NCBI GenBank assembly: GCA_017994815.1
Contig: JAGOJY010000016.1
Span: forward strand, 1 to 64,000
From: Acidobacteriota bacterium
GTDB taxonomy: Bacteria > Acidobacteriota > Polarisedimenticolia > J045
Direction: 5' to 3'
Length of the DNA stretch: 64,000 nucleotides
Positions 27,160-35,576 of the stretch are shown piece by piece; within the stretch, counting starts at the first letter, position 1; each line of letters opens with the position of its first letter. A model generated the notes under the pieces. The model was given only the letters and a program-made list of their open reading frames with translations. It was not told the origin of the DNA and did not search any database. Position numbers and translations under genes: made by a program.

Positions 27160-30036
27160 TCAGTGCTGCAGAAGCGTGCCCTCGCGCCCGGTGGCGAAGA
27201 CTGTCCCCATGGCCGTTCCCCAGACGGAATAGAGGTCGAACTCGCTGGGGCTCGGCATGCTGCTCCAGCGCGCCCCATCGAAGTGCAGGATCGTCCCTTC
27301 CGCGCCAACGGCGAAAACGTCGGCGGGGTGGCGGCCCCACACGCGGAAGACATGCCTTTGCGTCCCGCTCGACATCGGCGTCCAGGCTCTGCCGTCGTAG
27401 TGCAGGATCGTGCCAGCCGAGCCGACGGCGAAGACGTCGGTTTTCGAAGATCCCCAGATCCCGGTCAGGTGCTCCGTCACGCCGCTCGCCATGGGTGCCC
27501 AAGCTTGGCCGTCGTAGCGGAGGATGGTCCCCTGCATGCCCACGGCGAACACGTCGCCGGGGCCCGCTCCCCAGACGCCGAAAAGGCCAACGCTCGTGGT
27601 GCTCGCCATCCGGCTCCATTCTGTTCCGTCGTAATGCAGGACGATGCCGCCGGAGTCGCCGACGGCGAACACGTCGCTCGCGCAGCTGCCCCAGACCGCG
27701 TCGAGGTTGGCAGTCGTCCCGGAGTCCATCCTGTTCCAGACCTTACCGTCGTACCGCAGGGCCAGGCCCTGGTCCCCGGTGACGATGAGATTCGTGGACG
27801 CGGTGCCCCAGATGCCGACCAGGTGCGCCGGCGAGCCGATATCCCAGCGTGACCAGCCGGTCCCGTCAAAGCGCAGCACCGTGCCGTTGCGCCCGACCGC
27901 GAACACGGTCGACCCGTCCACCCCCCACACGGCGGTCAGGGCGTCCCGGGTACCACTCGCCTGCACCTGCCACACCGGCGCTTGGGCGCCAGAATCTCCC
28001 GCGTCGTGGCGGAGCTTCTCGAGTGCCGCTCGCGCGCTCGCGCTGGACGGATCGATCTCGAGGGACCTCTCGTACGCCGCGGTACTGCCTTCGCGATCGC
28101 CCGCCGCCAGCAGGGCCTCGCCCAACGAGTCCCAGGTGTTGGCCGAGGCCGGGTAGGCCTCGCAGTTGAGGCGGAACAGCGCGACCGCCTCTTCCGAGGC
28201 GCCGCGCGCAAGCTGCAGGTAACCGCGGTCGTTGAGCTCGTCCTCGGCGAACAGCACCGCGGCGGGGTCCTTGGCGCGCGCGTCCCGCAGGAACTGCTTC
28301 GCCTGTCGCGGCCCTTCGTTGTCCAGCACTTCCTGGAACGGGGCACCCTGGAGAAACGCCAACACGGTCGTGGCGAAGTCGCCTGGAACCTCCAGGTACG
28401 GCACGTGGCCGCAATCGGACAGCACTTCGCGTCGCGCGTTCGGGATGCCCGCCGCAATCGCGCCGCCATGCGCGTGAACGTCGGGGATGTCGTGCTCCCC
28501 GAGCAGCACCAGCGTAGGCACCCGGATCGAAGGCAGGCGCGGCAGCGCGGGCGGCCGGGGCGTCGCGAAGCGGCCCTTGGCCGGGTCGAGGTTCTGGGGC
28601 GCCGCCTCGAGAATCGCGGCCACCCGCTCGCGCACTGCCTTGGATTGCGGCGCGATGAAGTAGGGGTCGGTCTGCGTCCAGTAGTGGCGCCCGAGCGTCG
28701 AATCGTTCAGCGCCGCGGCGGTCAGCCGTCCGCCGCGGCTCCCGAAATGCCGCGTGTACGGGAAACCGCTCACGACCGCGCCGACCAGCGTGAGCGTCCT
28801 CACCTGCTCCGGGTGCGCCAGGGCGAAGTCGATGGCGAGCCCGCCGCCGGCCGACGAGCCGACGATGTGCAGGCGGCCCAGCGCGAGGTGCCGCACGAGC
28901 GCCTCGAGATCCGCCAAGTCGGAGAACCGAGCCGCGGGCACCGTCGATCGGCCGTAACCTCGCCGGTCGAAGCGAATCACCTCGTACTGCGTGGCCAGCG
29001 CGGGAAGAACATCGTCCCACCCCGCCGAGTGGACGATGCCGTCGTGGATGAGCAGCAGCGCCTCGCCCTCGCCCGACCGCTCGACCCACAGCTTGCCTCC
29101 CTCCACCTCCAGCCATTCCGCGCGCGCCGCGAGCGATTTCCTCGCTGGCGGCGGCGCCGGCGGCTCCAGCAGGAACGACCGGAGCAGACCGTTCACCTCC
29201 GCCGCACGCTCCAGGTTCGGCATGTGGGCCACACCGCGGATCACGACGCGCCGCGCGCCAGGAACGCGCCTTTCGATCAGGCGGCCGATGCGGTGGATGT
29301 CCTCGCAGTCGAGCTCGCCCTCGATGACCAGCGTCGGGACGCTGATCTCGGCCAGCCGACCCACGGCGGGCGGCGCGAGAGCTTCGCCTTCGGCCCGGGT
29401 GAGCGCGTTGGGCGTGGCGATCTGCAGGGCCCGCGCCCAGACCTCCGGATCGACCGCCGACGGCGTGCGGTGTGGTCCGGCGAGCCAGGAGCGCAGGAAC
29501 AGCTCCGCGGCCCGCGCCGCATCGCCGGCCCGGCGGGCCCGGGCGCTCGCACGCATCCCTGCCGCGAAATCGCGTCCGGTGAACGGGTATCCCGAGAGCC
29601 CGGGATCGACGAGGACGAGCGAGCGCACTTTGTCGGGATGAGCGATCGCGAAGTCGATCGCGATGCGTCCGCCCATCGACAAACCGACGAGGCTCGCCGA
29701 TCCGACCTCGAGCGAGCCCATCAGCGCGGCGAGCTGTTCGACATCATTCCAGGCTTGTTCCGGCTTCGGCGACCGGCCGTGCGCGGCCACGTCGTAGCGG
29801 ACGACGCGAAAGCCCGTCAGCGCCTCCAACTGCGGGTCCCACATCTCGTGGTCGAGCATGCCGCCGTGGATCAGGATGACGGCCGGGCCGGCACCGCTCT
29901 CTTCATAGAACAGCGTTCCGTGAGGAACCGGGACGAAGCCCGCCGTGGGACTGCCCCTGCGCGCGGGTGCGGATGTCGCCAGGAGCGATGCGAGAAGAAA
30001 CAGGACGGCGAAACAGGTGACGACGGTTCGGAACAT
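27160..30036 (-). CDS. Secreted tandem alpha/beta-hydrolase, TPR and propeller protein
   Basis: This 958-residue exported multidomain protein has a signal peptide at 1-25. Hydrolase 1 (about 33-290) has nucleophile GLSMGG, acid EGELDCED and His GVAHMPNLE. Hydrolase 2 (about 310-565) has GSSAGG, GEHDIPD and CGHVPYLE. Both catalytic triads look complete. Residues 570-690 are helical with at least one TPR (TWDSLGEALLAAGDREGSTA). The C-terminal ~268 residues are a propeller like the protein at 24747-25685. ATG 30036 is preferred over TTG 30045; no clear ribosome site is visible. Substrates are unknown, but small ester or lactone hydrolysis fits. Confidence 0.82.
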   Translation of the reverse strand: MFRTVVTCFAVLFLLASLLATSAPARRGSPTAGFVPVPHGTLFYEESGAGPAVILIHGGMLDHEMWDPQLEALTGFRVVRYDVAAHGRSPKPEQAWNDVEQLAALMGSLEVGSASLVGLSMGGRIAIDFAIAHPDKVRSLVLVDPGLSGYPFTGRDFAAGMRASARARRAGDAARAAELFLRSWLAGPHRTPSAVDPEVWARALQIATPNALTRAEGEALAPPAVGRLAEISVPTLVIEGELDCEDIHRIGRLIERRVPGARRVVIRGVAHMPNLERAAEVNGLLRSFLLEPPAPPPARKSLAARAEWLEVEGGKLWVERSGEGEALLLIHDGIVHSAGWDDVLPALATQYEVIRFDRRGYGRSTVPAARFSDLADLEALVRHLALGRLHIVGSSAGGGLAIDFALAHPEQVRTLTLVGAVVSGFPYTRHFGSRGGRLTAAALNDSTLGRHYWTQTDPYFIAPQSKAVRERVAAILEAAPQNLDPAKGRFATPRPPALPRLPSIRVPTLVLLGEHDIPDVHAHGGAIAAGIPNARREVLSDCGHVPYLEVPGDFATTVLAFLQGAPFQEVLDNEGPRQAKQFLRDARAKDPAAVLFAEDELNDRGYLQLARGASEEAVALFRLNCEAYPASANTWDSLGEALLAAGDREGSTAAYERSLEIDPSSASARAALEKLRHDAGDSGAQAPVWQVQASGTRDALTAVWGVDGSTVFAVGRNGTVLRFDGTGWSRWDIGSPAHLVGIWGTASTNLIVTGDQGLALRYDGKVWNRMDSGTTANLDAVWGSCASDVFAVGDSGGIVLHYDGTEWSRMASTTSVGLFGVWGAGPGDVFAVGMQGTILRYDGQAWAPMASGVTEHLTGIWGSSKTDVFAVGSAGTILHYDGRAWTPMSSGTQRHVFRVWGRHPADVFAVGAEGTILHFDGARWSSMPSPSEFDLYSVWGTAMGTVFATGREGTLLQH

Positions 30037-30096
30037 GGCGCACAAGGCTACACCGGCTGCCGAGCCTACGTCACAGTGGGATGGTGCACGCCGGTC

Positions 30097-31344
30097 TCAC
30101 CTGCCAAGCGCCTCGAGTTTGGCAGAAACCCCCGGATCGCCGGGCTGCAGCTCGAGCGCACGCCGGTAGCTCGCGCGGGCGCCTTCGAGATCTCCTTCGG
30201 ACCTTTGCAGATCGCCGATGAGTTCGTGCGCCGCGAACGCATAGGAGCCTTTGGGGAACTGGTCCAGGCTCATCTGGAAGAACGCGCGGGCGTCAGGAAG
30301 GCCGCGCTGCAGCAGCCGGTAGCCGATCGAGAACAGGAGCTTGTCGTCGAGCAGCCAACTCTGGCCTTCGTTCGCCTTGATCCAGGCATATCGTGCGCGG
30401 ACCGCCTCGATCCCGCCTTGCTTCCAGGCCCGGAAGAGCTGCTCCCAGGGCCGGGGCCGCGCCTCGCGACCGGGTCCGTACCCCTTCACCAGGGCCCGCA
30501 CCCAGTAGCTCCGGTCGGCGTAGGCGATCTCGTACGCCTTCCACCGGGCGAGGACATCTTCGCGCTCCAGGGTGGGAGCGTCCTTCTGCGCCGCCAGTCC
30601 GGCCCGGATCACCGCCGCCGTCTGGACCAGCATGTCGTGGAACGCGCGCGCGTCGTCGAGCGTGCCGTTCTCGCCGTGACCGGGGACCAGGAGAACATCC
30701 GGCGGGAGCAGCGCGATCAGGCGGGCCACGACATCCGGGTAGCGGGTCACATCCCCTGTCTCGCCGTCGACCGATGGAAAGTGTCTCCCGTTGCACACGC
30801 CACCGACGGCTGCGATCTTCGAGCCGGTGAACCAGACGACGACATCGCTGTCGTCATGGGCGCCGGGAAACGGGACGAGCCGAATCTCCTCGCCGTTGAA
30901 GTGGAGGCGCATCTCCTCCACGAAGGTCAGGCGCGGCAGCGCATCGTCCGGGAGTTCGTCAAACAGGAACGGCCCGCTGCGCAATCGGGCTCGCAGCGCA
31001 GCGTGGCCGATGATCAGGGGGCCTGCCCCGAACGCGGTGTTACCACCGAGGTGCTCCACGTGCGAATGAGTGTTGATGATGATCCGAGGAACGCCGGGCA
31101 TAAGGCCGGCGAGCGCCACCCGGAGATCATCGCGCAACTCCGCTGGTCCCGTGTCGACGAGCAGGATGCCATCCGGGCCGATCGAGGCCAGGACCTTGAC
31201 CGGGTAACCGCCGGCGTCGGCGGAGAGCTGGTAGATCGCTCCGGAGAGCCTGGTCGCCGTGTATGTCGGACCGGCAACGGCCCGCGGCGCGACGGATCCC
31301 AGGAGCGGCACGGCGAGAATCAGCGGCCATGCCTTGTTCTTCAC
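30097..31344 (-). CDS. Secreted metallo-beta-lactamase-fold protein with TPR tail
   Basis: This 415-residue exported protein has a signal peptide to ~residue 25, then an MBL domain with LLVDTG, the metal motif THSHVEHLGGN, PGAHDDSD and VPGHGE. The canonical HxHxDH is HSHVEH here, so the metal-site Asp is Glu; the codon is a clear GAG. The C-terminal 160 residues are helical with TPR-like repeats (LIGDLQRSEGDLEGARASYR, ALELQPGD). GTG 31344 was chosen because GGGAGG lies 5 bases upstream and would be coding if the earlier GTG were used. It precedes the hydrolase-propeller gene by 60 bases and probably shares its transcript. Confidence 0.82.
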   Translation of the reverse strand: MKNKAWPLILAVPLLGSVAPRAVAGPTYTATRLSGAIYQLSADAGGYPVKVLASIGPDGILLVDTGPAELRDDLRVALAGLMPGVPRIIINTHSHVEHLGGNTAFGAGPLIIGHAALRARLRSGPFLFDELPDDALPRLTFVEEMRLHFNGEEIRLVPFPGAHDDSDVVVWFTGSKIAAVGGVCNGRHFPSVDGETGDVTRYPDVVARLIALLPPDVLLVPGHGENGTLDDARAFHDMLVQTAAVIRAGLAAQKDAPTLEREDVLARWKAYEIAYADRSYWVRALVKGYGPGREARPRPWEQLFRAWKQGGIEAVRARYAWIKANEGQSWLLDDKLLFSIGYRLLQRGLPDARAFFQMSLDQFPKGSYAFAAHELIGDLQRSEGDLEGARASYRRALELQPGDPGVSAKLEALGR

Positions 31345-31914
31345 GGTTCCTCCCACGAGCCCCGCATAACAGTACTCTCAACGCGGACTCGCGGGAGGAC
31401 GGACGCACGCACAATGCGACGTGGGCACCAAGCCTGATGAACCACTTCCCCCAGCGGCTCCAATAGCGTGACGTTGGCGTCAAGACCGGGCGGTCGTTGA
31501 GCATCCGCTGAGGCCTGGGCGGACAGCAAGTCCCGGACTCGCGGCGCGGCAACGCGGTTCCCATGCCGGCGATCAACCCGTCCACCGGCGACGTGGTCGT
31601 TTCGGTCCAGGATAAGGGGCTCTTCCCGACTGAGCATGTCGGCGTGTCGCTGGGCCGGGACCGCGAGTGGAAGCTCCTCTTCGACTACTGGACGATGGGC
31701 TACGCGTCCCCGTCGTCCTTCCGATCGCGATCCGCCAGCAAGCTTCGTTGATGGAAGTGGCCTTAAGATCCTACGAACCGCGACGAACGACTCGATGCGA
31801 AGTGCGGGGACAGGCGTTCCACCTGCCCACGTCGGATCACCCGCGAGGACCTTATCGCGGCAGGCTCGCCGATCCGTTGCCCTGTGATGGCGATGGCTGC
31901 ATTCTCGTTCGATC
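31345..31914. other. Gene-poor stretch between MBL-fold gene and ClC gene
   Basis: About 570 bases between divergent genes. Short frames exist, for example a 62-residue one at 31563-31751 beginning MPAINPSTGDVVVSVQDKG. None has a ribosome site or family features that I recognise. It probably holds two promoters and decayed DNA. Confidence 0.5.
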
Positions 31915-33537
31915 GTGAGTGACCTTGGCGTCGGCGGGAGTGCGGACCGGGCGCGGCGCGGCTGGCGCAGCGCGGCGGCACCCGTCCTGGAGAAGGAGCG
32001 CCGCCGCCGCCAGTTCCTGCGCGCCGCGCTGGTGGGCCTGATCGCCGGCTTGCTGGCGGTCTTGTTCAAGGAGGCCGTCCAGCGGACGCGCGTGGTCAGC
32101 GCGTACGTCGCGGCACTGACGCCCCAGTGGGGCTTGGGCGCGATCGTTCCGCTGGTCCTGGTCGCTTCGGCGCTCGGCGCGCTGGTGGCCTGGTTGACCG
32201 GCCGCTATGCCGCCGAGGCCGGCGGCAGCGGCATCCCGCACGTGAAGGCGGTGCTCCTCGGGGCCCGCGTGATCCGCCCGGTCCGGCTGCTGCTGATCAA
32301 GTTCGGCTGCGGATTCGGCGCGCTCGCCGCCGGCATGTCGCTCGGCAGGGAGGGACCCACGGTCCAGATGGGCGCCGCCGTCGGCAAGCTCGTCGGCGAT
32401 GTCCTGCGCGTCCGGCGGCGATCGTACCCGGCGCTGATCGCGTCGGGCGCGGGTGCGGGGCTCGCGGCGGCGTTCAACGCACCGCTCGCGGGTTTCATCT
32501 TCGTGATGGAGGAACTCAAGCGCGAGATGTCACCGTTGACCTACGGCACCGCGCTGATCGGCTCCGTGTCGGCCGTGGCCGTGTCACGGTTCATGTCGGG
32601 CCAGGGCTCGTCCTTCACGCTGCCCGGCGTCGCGCCCGTCCCGCTCCGCGTGTTGCCGCTGGTCGCGCTGTTCGGCTGCCTCGCCGGCCTGATGGGCGTC
32701 CTGTTCAACAAGGCGCTTGTCGCCGCGATGCAACTGCGCGAGCAACTGCGCATCCCGCGCGCCGTGGCCGGGGCGTTCGTCGGCGCCCTCTCCGGACTGC
32801 TGCTGGTGGTGTTCCCGGACGTCACCGGCGTCGGCCACGACGTGACCGAGCGGCTCCTCGCCGGCCGCTTCACGGCCCAGCACCTCGTCCTGGGCGCGCT
32901 CGCCGTCTTCGCCGGCAAACTCGTCCTCACCGTCTTGAGCTACGCCACCGGCGTGCCCGGGGGGATCTTCGCGCCCCTGCTCGTGATGGGCGCTTTCTTC
33001 GGTTTCGCGTTCGGTTGCGCGGCGCAGCTTGTGCTGCCCGACGCCGCCATCTCGCCGGCCGTGTTCGGGACGATCGGGATGTGCGGGATGCTCGCGGGTT
33101 CGGTCCGCGCCCCGCTGACCGGCGTCGTCCTCATCGTCGAAATGACCTCCGAGTACGGGCTGCTCTACGCGCTGCTCCTCGGCGCCTTCGCCGCGTACCT
33201 CGCGGCCGAGGGCGTGCGGGACGAGCCGATCTACGAACGTTTGCTGCAACGGGACCTCCACGCGGCGCGCGGATTCGTCCACCCGGAGAGCGAGCCCGTC
33301 GTGTTGGAGGTGCTCGTCGAGCCCGACTCCAGGCTTGACGGCAAGCGCGTGCGGGAACTCGAGTCGCTGCCCGGAACGCTCGTCGCGACGGTCCAGCGCG
33401 GTTCGCGCCACATCGTGCCGAACCCCGAGACGCTGCTTCTGGCCGGCGACGTGCTGACCGTCGTCACCGAGGGCCACGATCCGTCCCCCGCGGCCGTTTA
33501 CTACACCGAGGCGGCCCGGGCGGTGGAGCGCCCCTGA
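31915..33537 (+). CDS. ClC-family chloride/proton antiporter with TrkA-C domain
   Basis: This 540-residue ClC transporter has the anion-filter motifs GGSGIPHVK, GREGPTVQMG (with the gating Glu) and GVPGGIFAPLLVMG. It also has FVMEELKRE, matching the internal proton glutamate of bacterial antiporters, so exchange rather than a channel is expected. After about ten or more membrane helices, residues ~450-535 form a TrkA-C-type cytoplasmic domain (VLEVLVEPDSRLDGKRVREL, LLLAGDVLTVVTEG) rather than CBS domains. The start is GTG 31915. It probably serves acid resistance or anion homeostasis. It is transcribed alone. Confidence 0.92.
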   Translation: MSDLGVGGSADRARRGWRSAAAPVLEKERRRRQFLRAALVGLIAGLLAVLFKEAVQRTRVVSAYVAALTPQWGLGAIVPLVLVASALGALVAWLTGRYAAEAGGSGIPHVKAVLLGARVIRPVRLLLIKFGCGFGALAAGMSLGREGPTVQMGAAVGKLVGDVLRVRRRSYPALIASGAGAGLAAAFNAPLAGFIFVMEELKREMSPLTYGTALIGSVSAVAVSRFMSGQGSSFTLPGVAPVPLRVLPLVALFGCLAGLMGVLFNKALVAAMQLREQLRIPRAVAGAFVGALSGLLLVVFPDVTGVGHDVTERLLAGRFTAQHLVLGALAVFAGKLVLTVLSYATGVPGGIFAPLLVMGAFFGFAFGCAAQLVLPDAAISPAVFGTIGMCGMLAGSVRAPLTGVVLIVEMTSEYGLLYALLLGAFAAYLAAEGVRDEPIYERLLQRDLHAARGFVHPESEPVVLEVLVEPDSRLDGKRVRELESLPGTLVATVQRGSRHIVPNPETLLLAGDVLTVVTEGHDPSPAAVYYTEAARAVERP

Positions 33538-33590
33538 CCGACGCCCTGGCGCGGAATCTCACCTGTTCGACGGGAGGCCTCGGCAGGGTG

Positions 33591-33972
33591 TCAGGCCAGG
33601 GCCAGCGCTCGCTCGAGCAGGTCGGAAACGCCCAGGTCCCGCCCAGCGGCGCAGGTAGGCCACGTCGAGCCGGCCCGACTGCGTCTTGAGCACGCCCAGC
33701 ACGTCGTGCCACCGTCGATCCGAGACATCGCTGCCGGCGCGGAACCACTCCCGCTTCCGCAGGACCGTGTCCTCCGGCGACTTGACCCGGATGCTGGGGC
33801 TCCCGCCGGCCGCAACGGGCACCGACTGCGCTCGTGCGAACTCCAGCTCGTCGTACTCGCTGCCGCCCGTGGGGAACAGATCCACTTTCAGCCCCGAGTC
33901 GAGGTGGATCACGTTCGCGCTGCGTCCCCGGGCGAGCGCGGCGCGGATCGACTCGGAAATGGTGCGGTCGCC
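33591..33972 (-). pseudogene. Decayed nucleotidyltransferase-like/defence-associated gene fragment
   Basis: Minus-strand codons from about 33970 read TISESIRAALARGRSANVIH and then LDSGLKVDLF, SPEDTVLRKREWFRAG, and RRWHDVLGVLKTQSGRLDVA plus YLRRWA. The reading then jumps frame to DLGVSDLLERALALA, stopping at 33591. This is the C-terminal half of a common family of ~190-residue putative nucleotidyltransferase-like proteins. The N-terminal catalytic part is missing and a frameshift lies near 33640-33655. I treat it as a pseudogene. The family identification is from memory of the motif order. Confidence 0.6.
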
Positions 33973-34080
33973 GCGGTTGTTATTACTTTTCCATAACCGA
34001 GGGTGAGGCCCTGCCGGGACTTTCGCGCGGCGGGTCTATGCTGTGCCCCGAGGGTGCCACGTGCCCGGCGAGGCTTCCCG

Positions 34081-35064
34081 ATGAACCCGTTGCTTAATGG
34101 CATCGCCCGAACCTGGATCTGTCTCACCGTCCTCGAGTCGCTCGCCTTGTGCGGCTGCGGCAGCGTGACCTTGCACGAGACGACGGCCGTCACGCGGCAA
34201 TCCGAGATCGGCGCAAAGCTCGAGCCGGGGACCGCGTGCGACGGCGTTCGAATCATGCTCGGAGAACCATGGCTCGCGAGCGAGGCGTGGGGCTTCGACG
34301 TCTATCGCGCTGACGACAAGCGCAGCGCGGCGATCGTCGCCGTGGTGCTCGTCGTCCCGGTCCCGGCCGGGTGGGGCAGCGAAAAGCGCCAGGGGTTCGT
34401 GCTCGTCACCTACGACGAAGCCAAGACAGTCGCGCAGGTCGCGGCCGGGTCGGCCAGTCGGGGGATACTCGCCTCCGACGCGACGCGCTGGATGACGATC
34501 AAGGCCGGCGCGATCTCCGCTGTCGTCGATCCGCAGCTGCACCACCAGCGCACGACGATCCTCGCCGACGCGGCCCTGCTGCCCGGTTACATCGCGCGCC
34601 GGCGGCAGGCGGCCGAGTGCACGGTCGTCGTCGGCTGCGACGGTACGGGAGGCTGCCCCGACCAGTTCTCGATCGACGGCGGGACGATCCACGACCCGGC
34701 GCCGATCGAGGCGCTGTGCGCGCCCGCGGCGCCCTGCCCCGCGGGGACGCACGGCGGCGCCGACCACCGCATCGCGCAGAAGGACATCGTGCGAGTGCCG
34801 GTCCTGCACGTGCTCGGCGTCTCCCCCGGATCGCACCGGCTGCGCGCGACGAGTTCGAGGATCGAAGGCGAGGGCAGGGCGACGTTCGACTGCGCGGCGG
34901 GCGAGGCGGTCTACATGGCGGTCCGGAGCGAGGTGGTGCGCGCGAGCAAACGCGGTCCCAAGACGCTGCAGGCGACGATCACGCCATCTGCGACGGCACC
35001 CGGCGCGTGGGCCGGCTACAACGTCGTGCTCTTCAGGGACGATCGCTGGCTCGTGGACCGCTGA
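34081..35064 (+). CDS. Putative lipoprotein of unknown function
   Basis: This 327-residue protein has an N-terminal hydrophobic segment ending LALCGCGS, a possible though imperfect lipoprotein signal with Cys as the lipid site. Beyond that it shows a hydrophobic strand (AAIVAVVLVVPVPAGWG), a Cys-containing region around VVVGCDGTGGCPDQ and a C-terminal domain with FDCAAGEAVYMAVRSEVV. No family is recognised. ATG 34081 was selected because the signal-like segment follows it. It is monocistronic. Confidence 0.65.
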   Translation: MNPLLNGIARTWICLTVLESLALCGCGSVTLHETTAVTRQSEIGAKLEPGTACDGVRIMLGEPWLASEAWGFDVYRADDKRSAAIVAVVLVVPVPAGWGSEKRQGFVLVTYDEAKTVAQVAAGSASRGILASDATRWMTIKAGAISAVVDPQLHHQRTTILADAALLPGYIARRRQAAECTVVVGCDGTGGCPDQFSIDGGTIHDPAPIEALCAPAAPCPAGTHGGADHRIAQKDIVRVPVLHVLGVSPGSHRLRATSSRIEGEGRATFDCAAGEAVYMAVRSEVVRASKRGPKTLQATITPSATAPGAWAGYNVVLFRDDRWLVDR

Positions 35065-35576
35065 CCCGCTGCGCGGGAACGGCCACCGCGCGCGACGGCG
35101 GCGGATGGTCCAGCGACGGCGAAGCGGCCTGCCACCTCATGCCTCGGCGCGGCCGTTCGCCCGGAGCAGGTGGCCGCCGCGCGTTCGCGCGGTCACTCCG
35201 ACCAGCAGAGGCAGTCGCGATCCCGGCACCGTCCCCGGAAATGCGGAAAGTCGAACTCGGACCCGGCGAGCGTCGCCTGGGCGCGTGATCCTGGTACCGC
35301 AGCTTCCACACCGGTACATCTGGCGTGCCAGCGCATCCCGGATTGTCGCATCGGAGAACTCGTTGGGCCTGCGCATCCGGCTTCCCTCCCCGTTGTGGGG
35401 TGGCTGGCCTTCGTCACGCGAGCGGGGAAAAGGCCATCGCTCGCACCGGGCACTCTGGCACGCGCCTGCCGGCGCAGTCGGACGATTGGCAGAACCGGCG
35501 CACACGAAAGCGACGCTGGCGGCGTTGTCGGCCGGACCCCGATCTCCCTCCTGGGCGCCGATGGACTGCCCCTTGC
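35065..35576. other. Gene-poor stretch containing an HNH relic
   Basis: About 510 bases between convergent genes. The only recognisable content is the short HNH-like relic on the minus strand at 35137-35376. No intact gene or strong hairpin is seen. Confidence 0.5.
35137..35376 (-). pseudogene. HNH-endonuclease-like N-terminal relic
   Basis: From ATG 35376, which has GGGAGG upstream, the frame reads MRRPNEFSDATIRDALARQM and then YRCGSCGTRITRPGD. This resembles the N-terminal Cys-x-x-Cys part of small HNH-type proteins. In intact relatives the His-His-Asn core follows; here the similarity stops and the sequence turns into arginine-rich frame noise. I read it as a decayed fragment. Confidence 0.4.

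Noticed and set aside
27982-31437. A 1151-residue plus-strand frame
   Set aside because: It runs antisense to the hydrolase-propeller and MBL-fold genes, which have clear motifs. Long antisense frames are expected at this GC content.
31563-31751. A 62-residue frame starting MPAINPSTGDVVVSV
   Set aside because: There is no ribosome site, membrane segment or recognisable motif, and overlapping frames are equally open.
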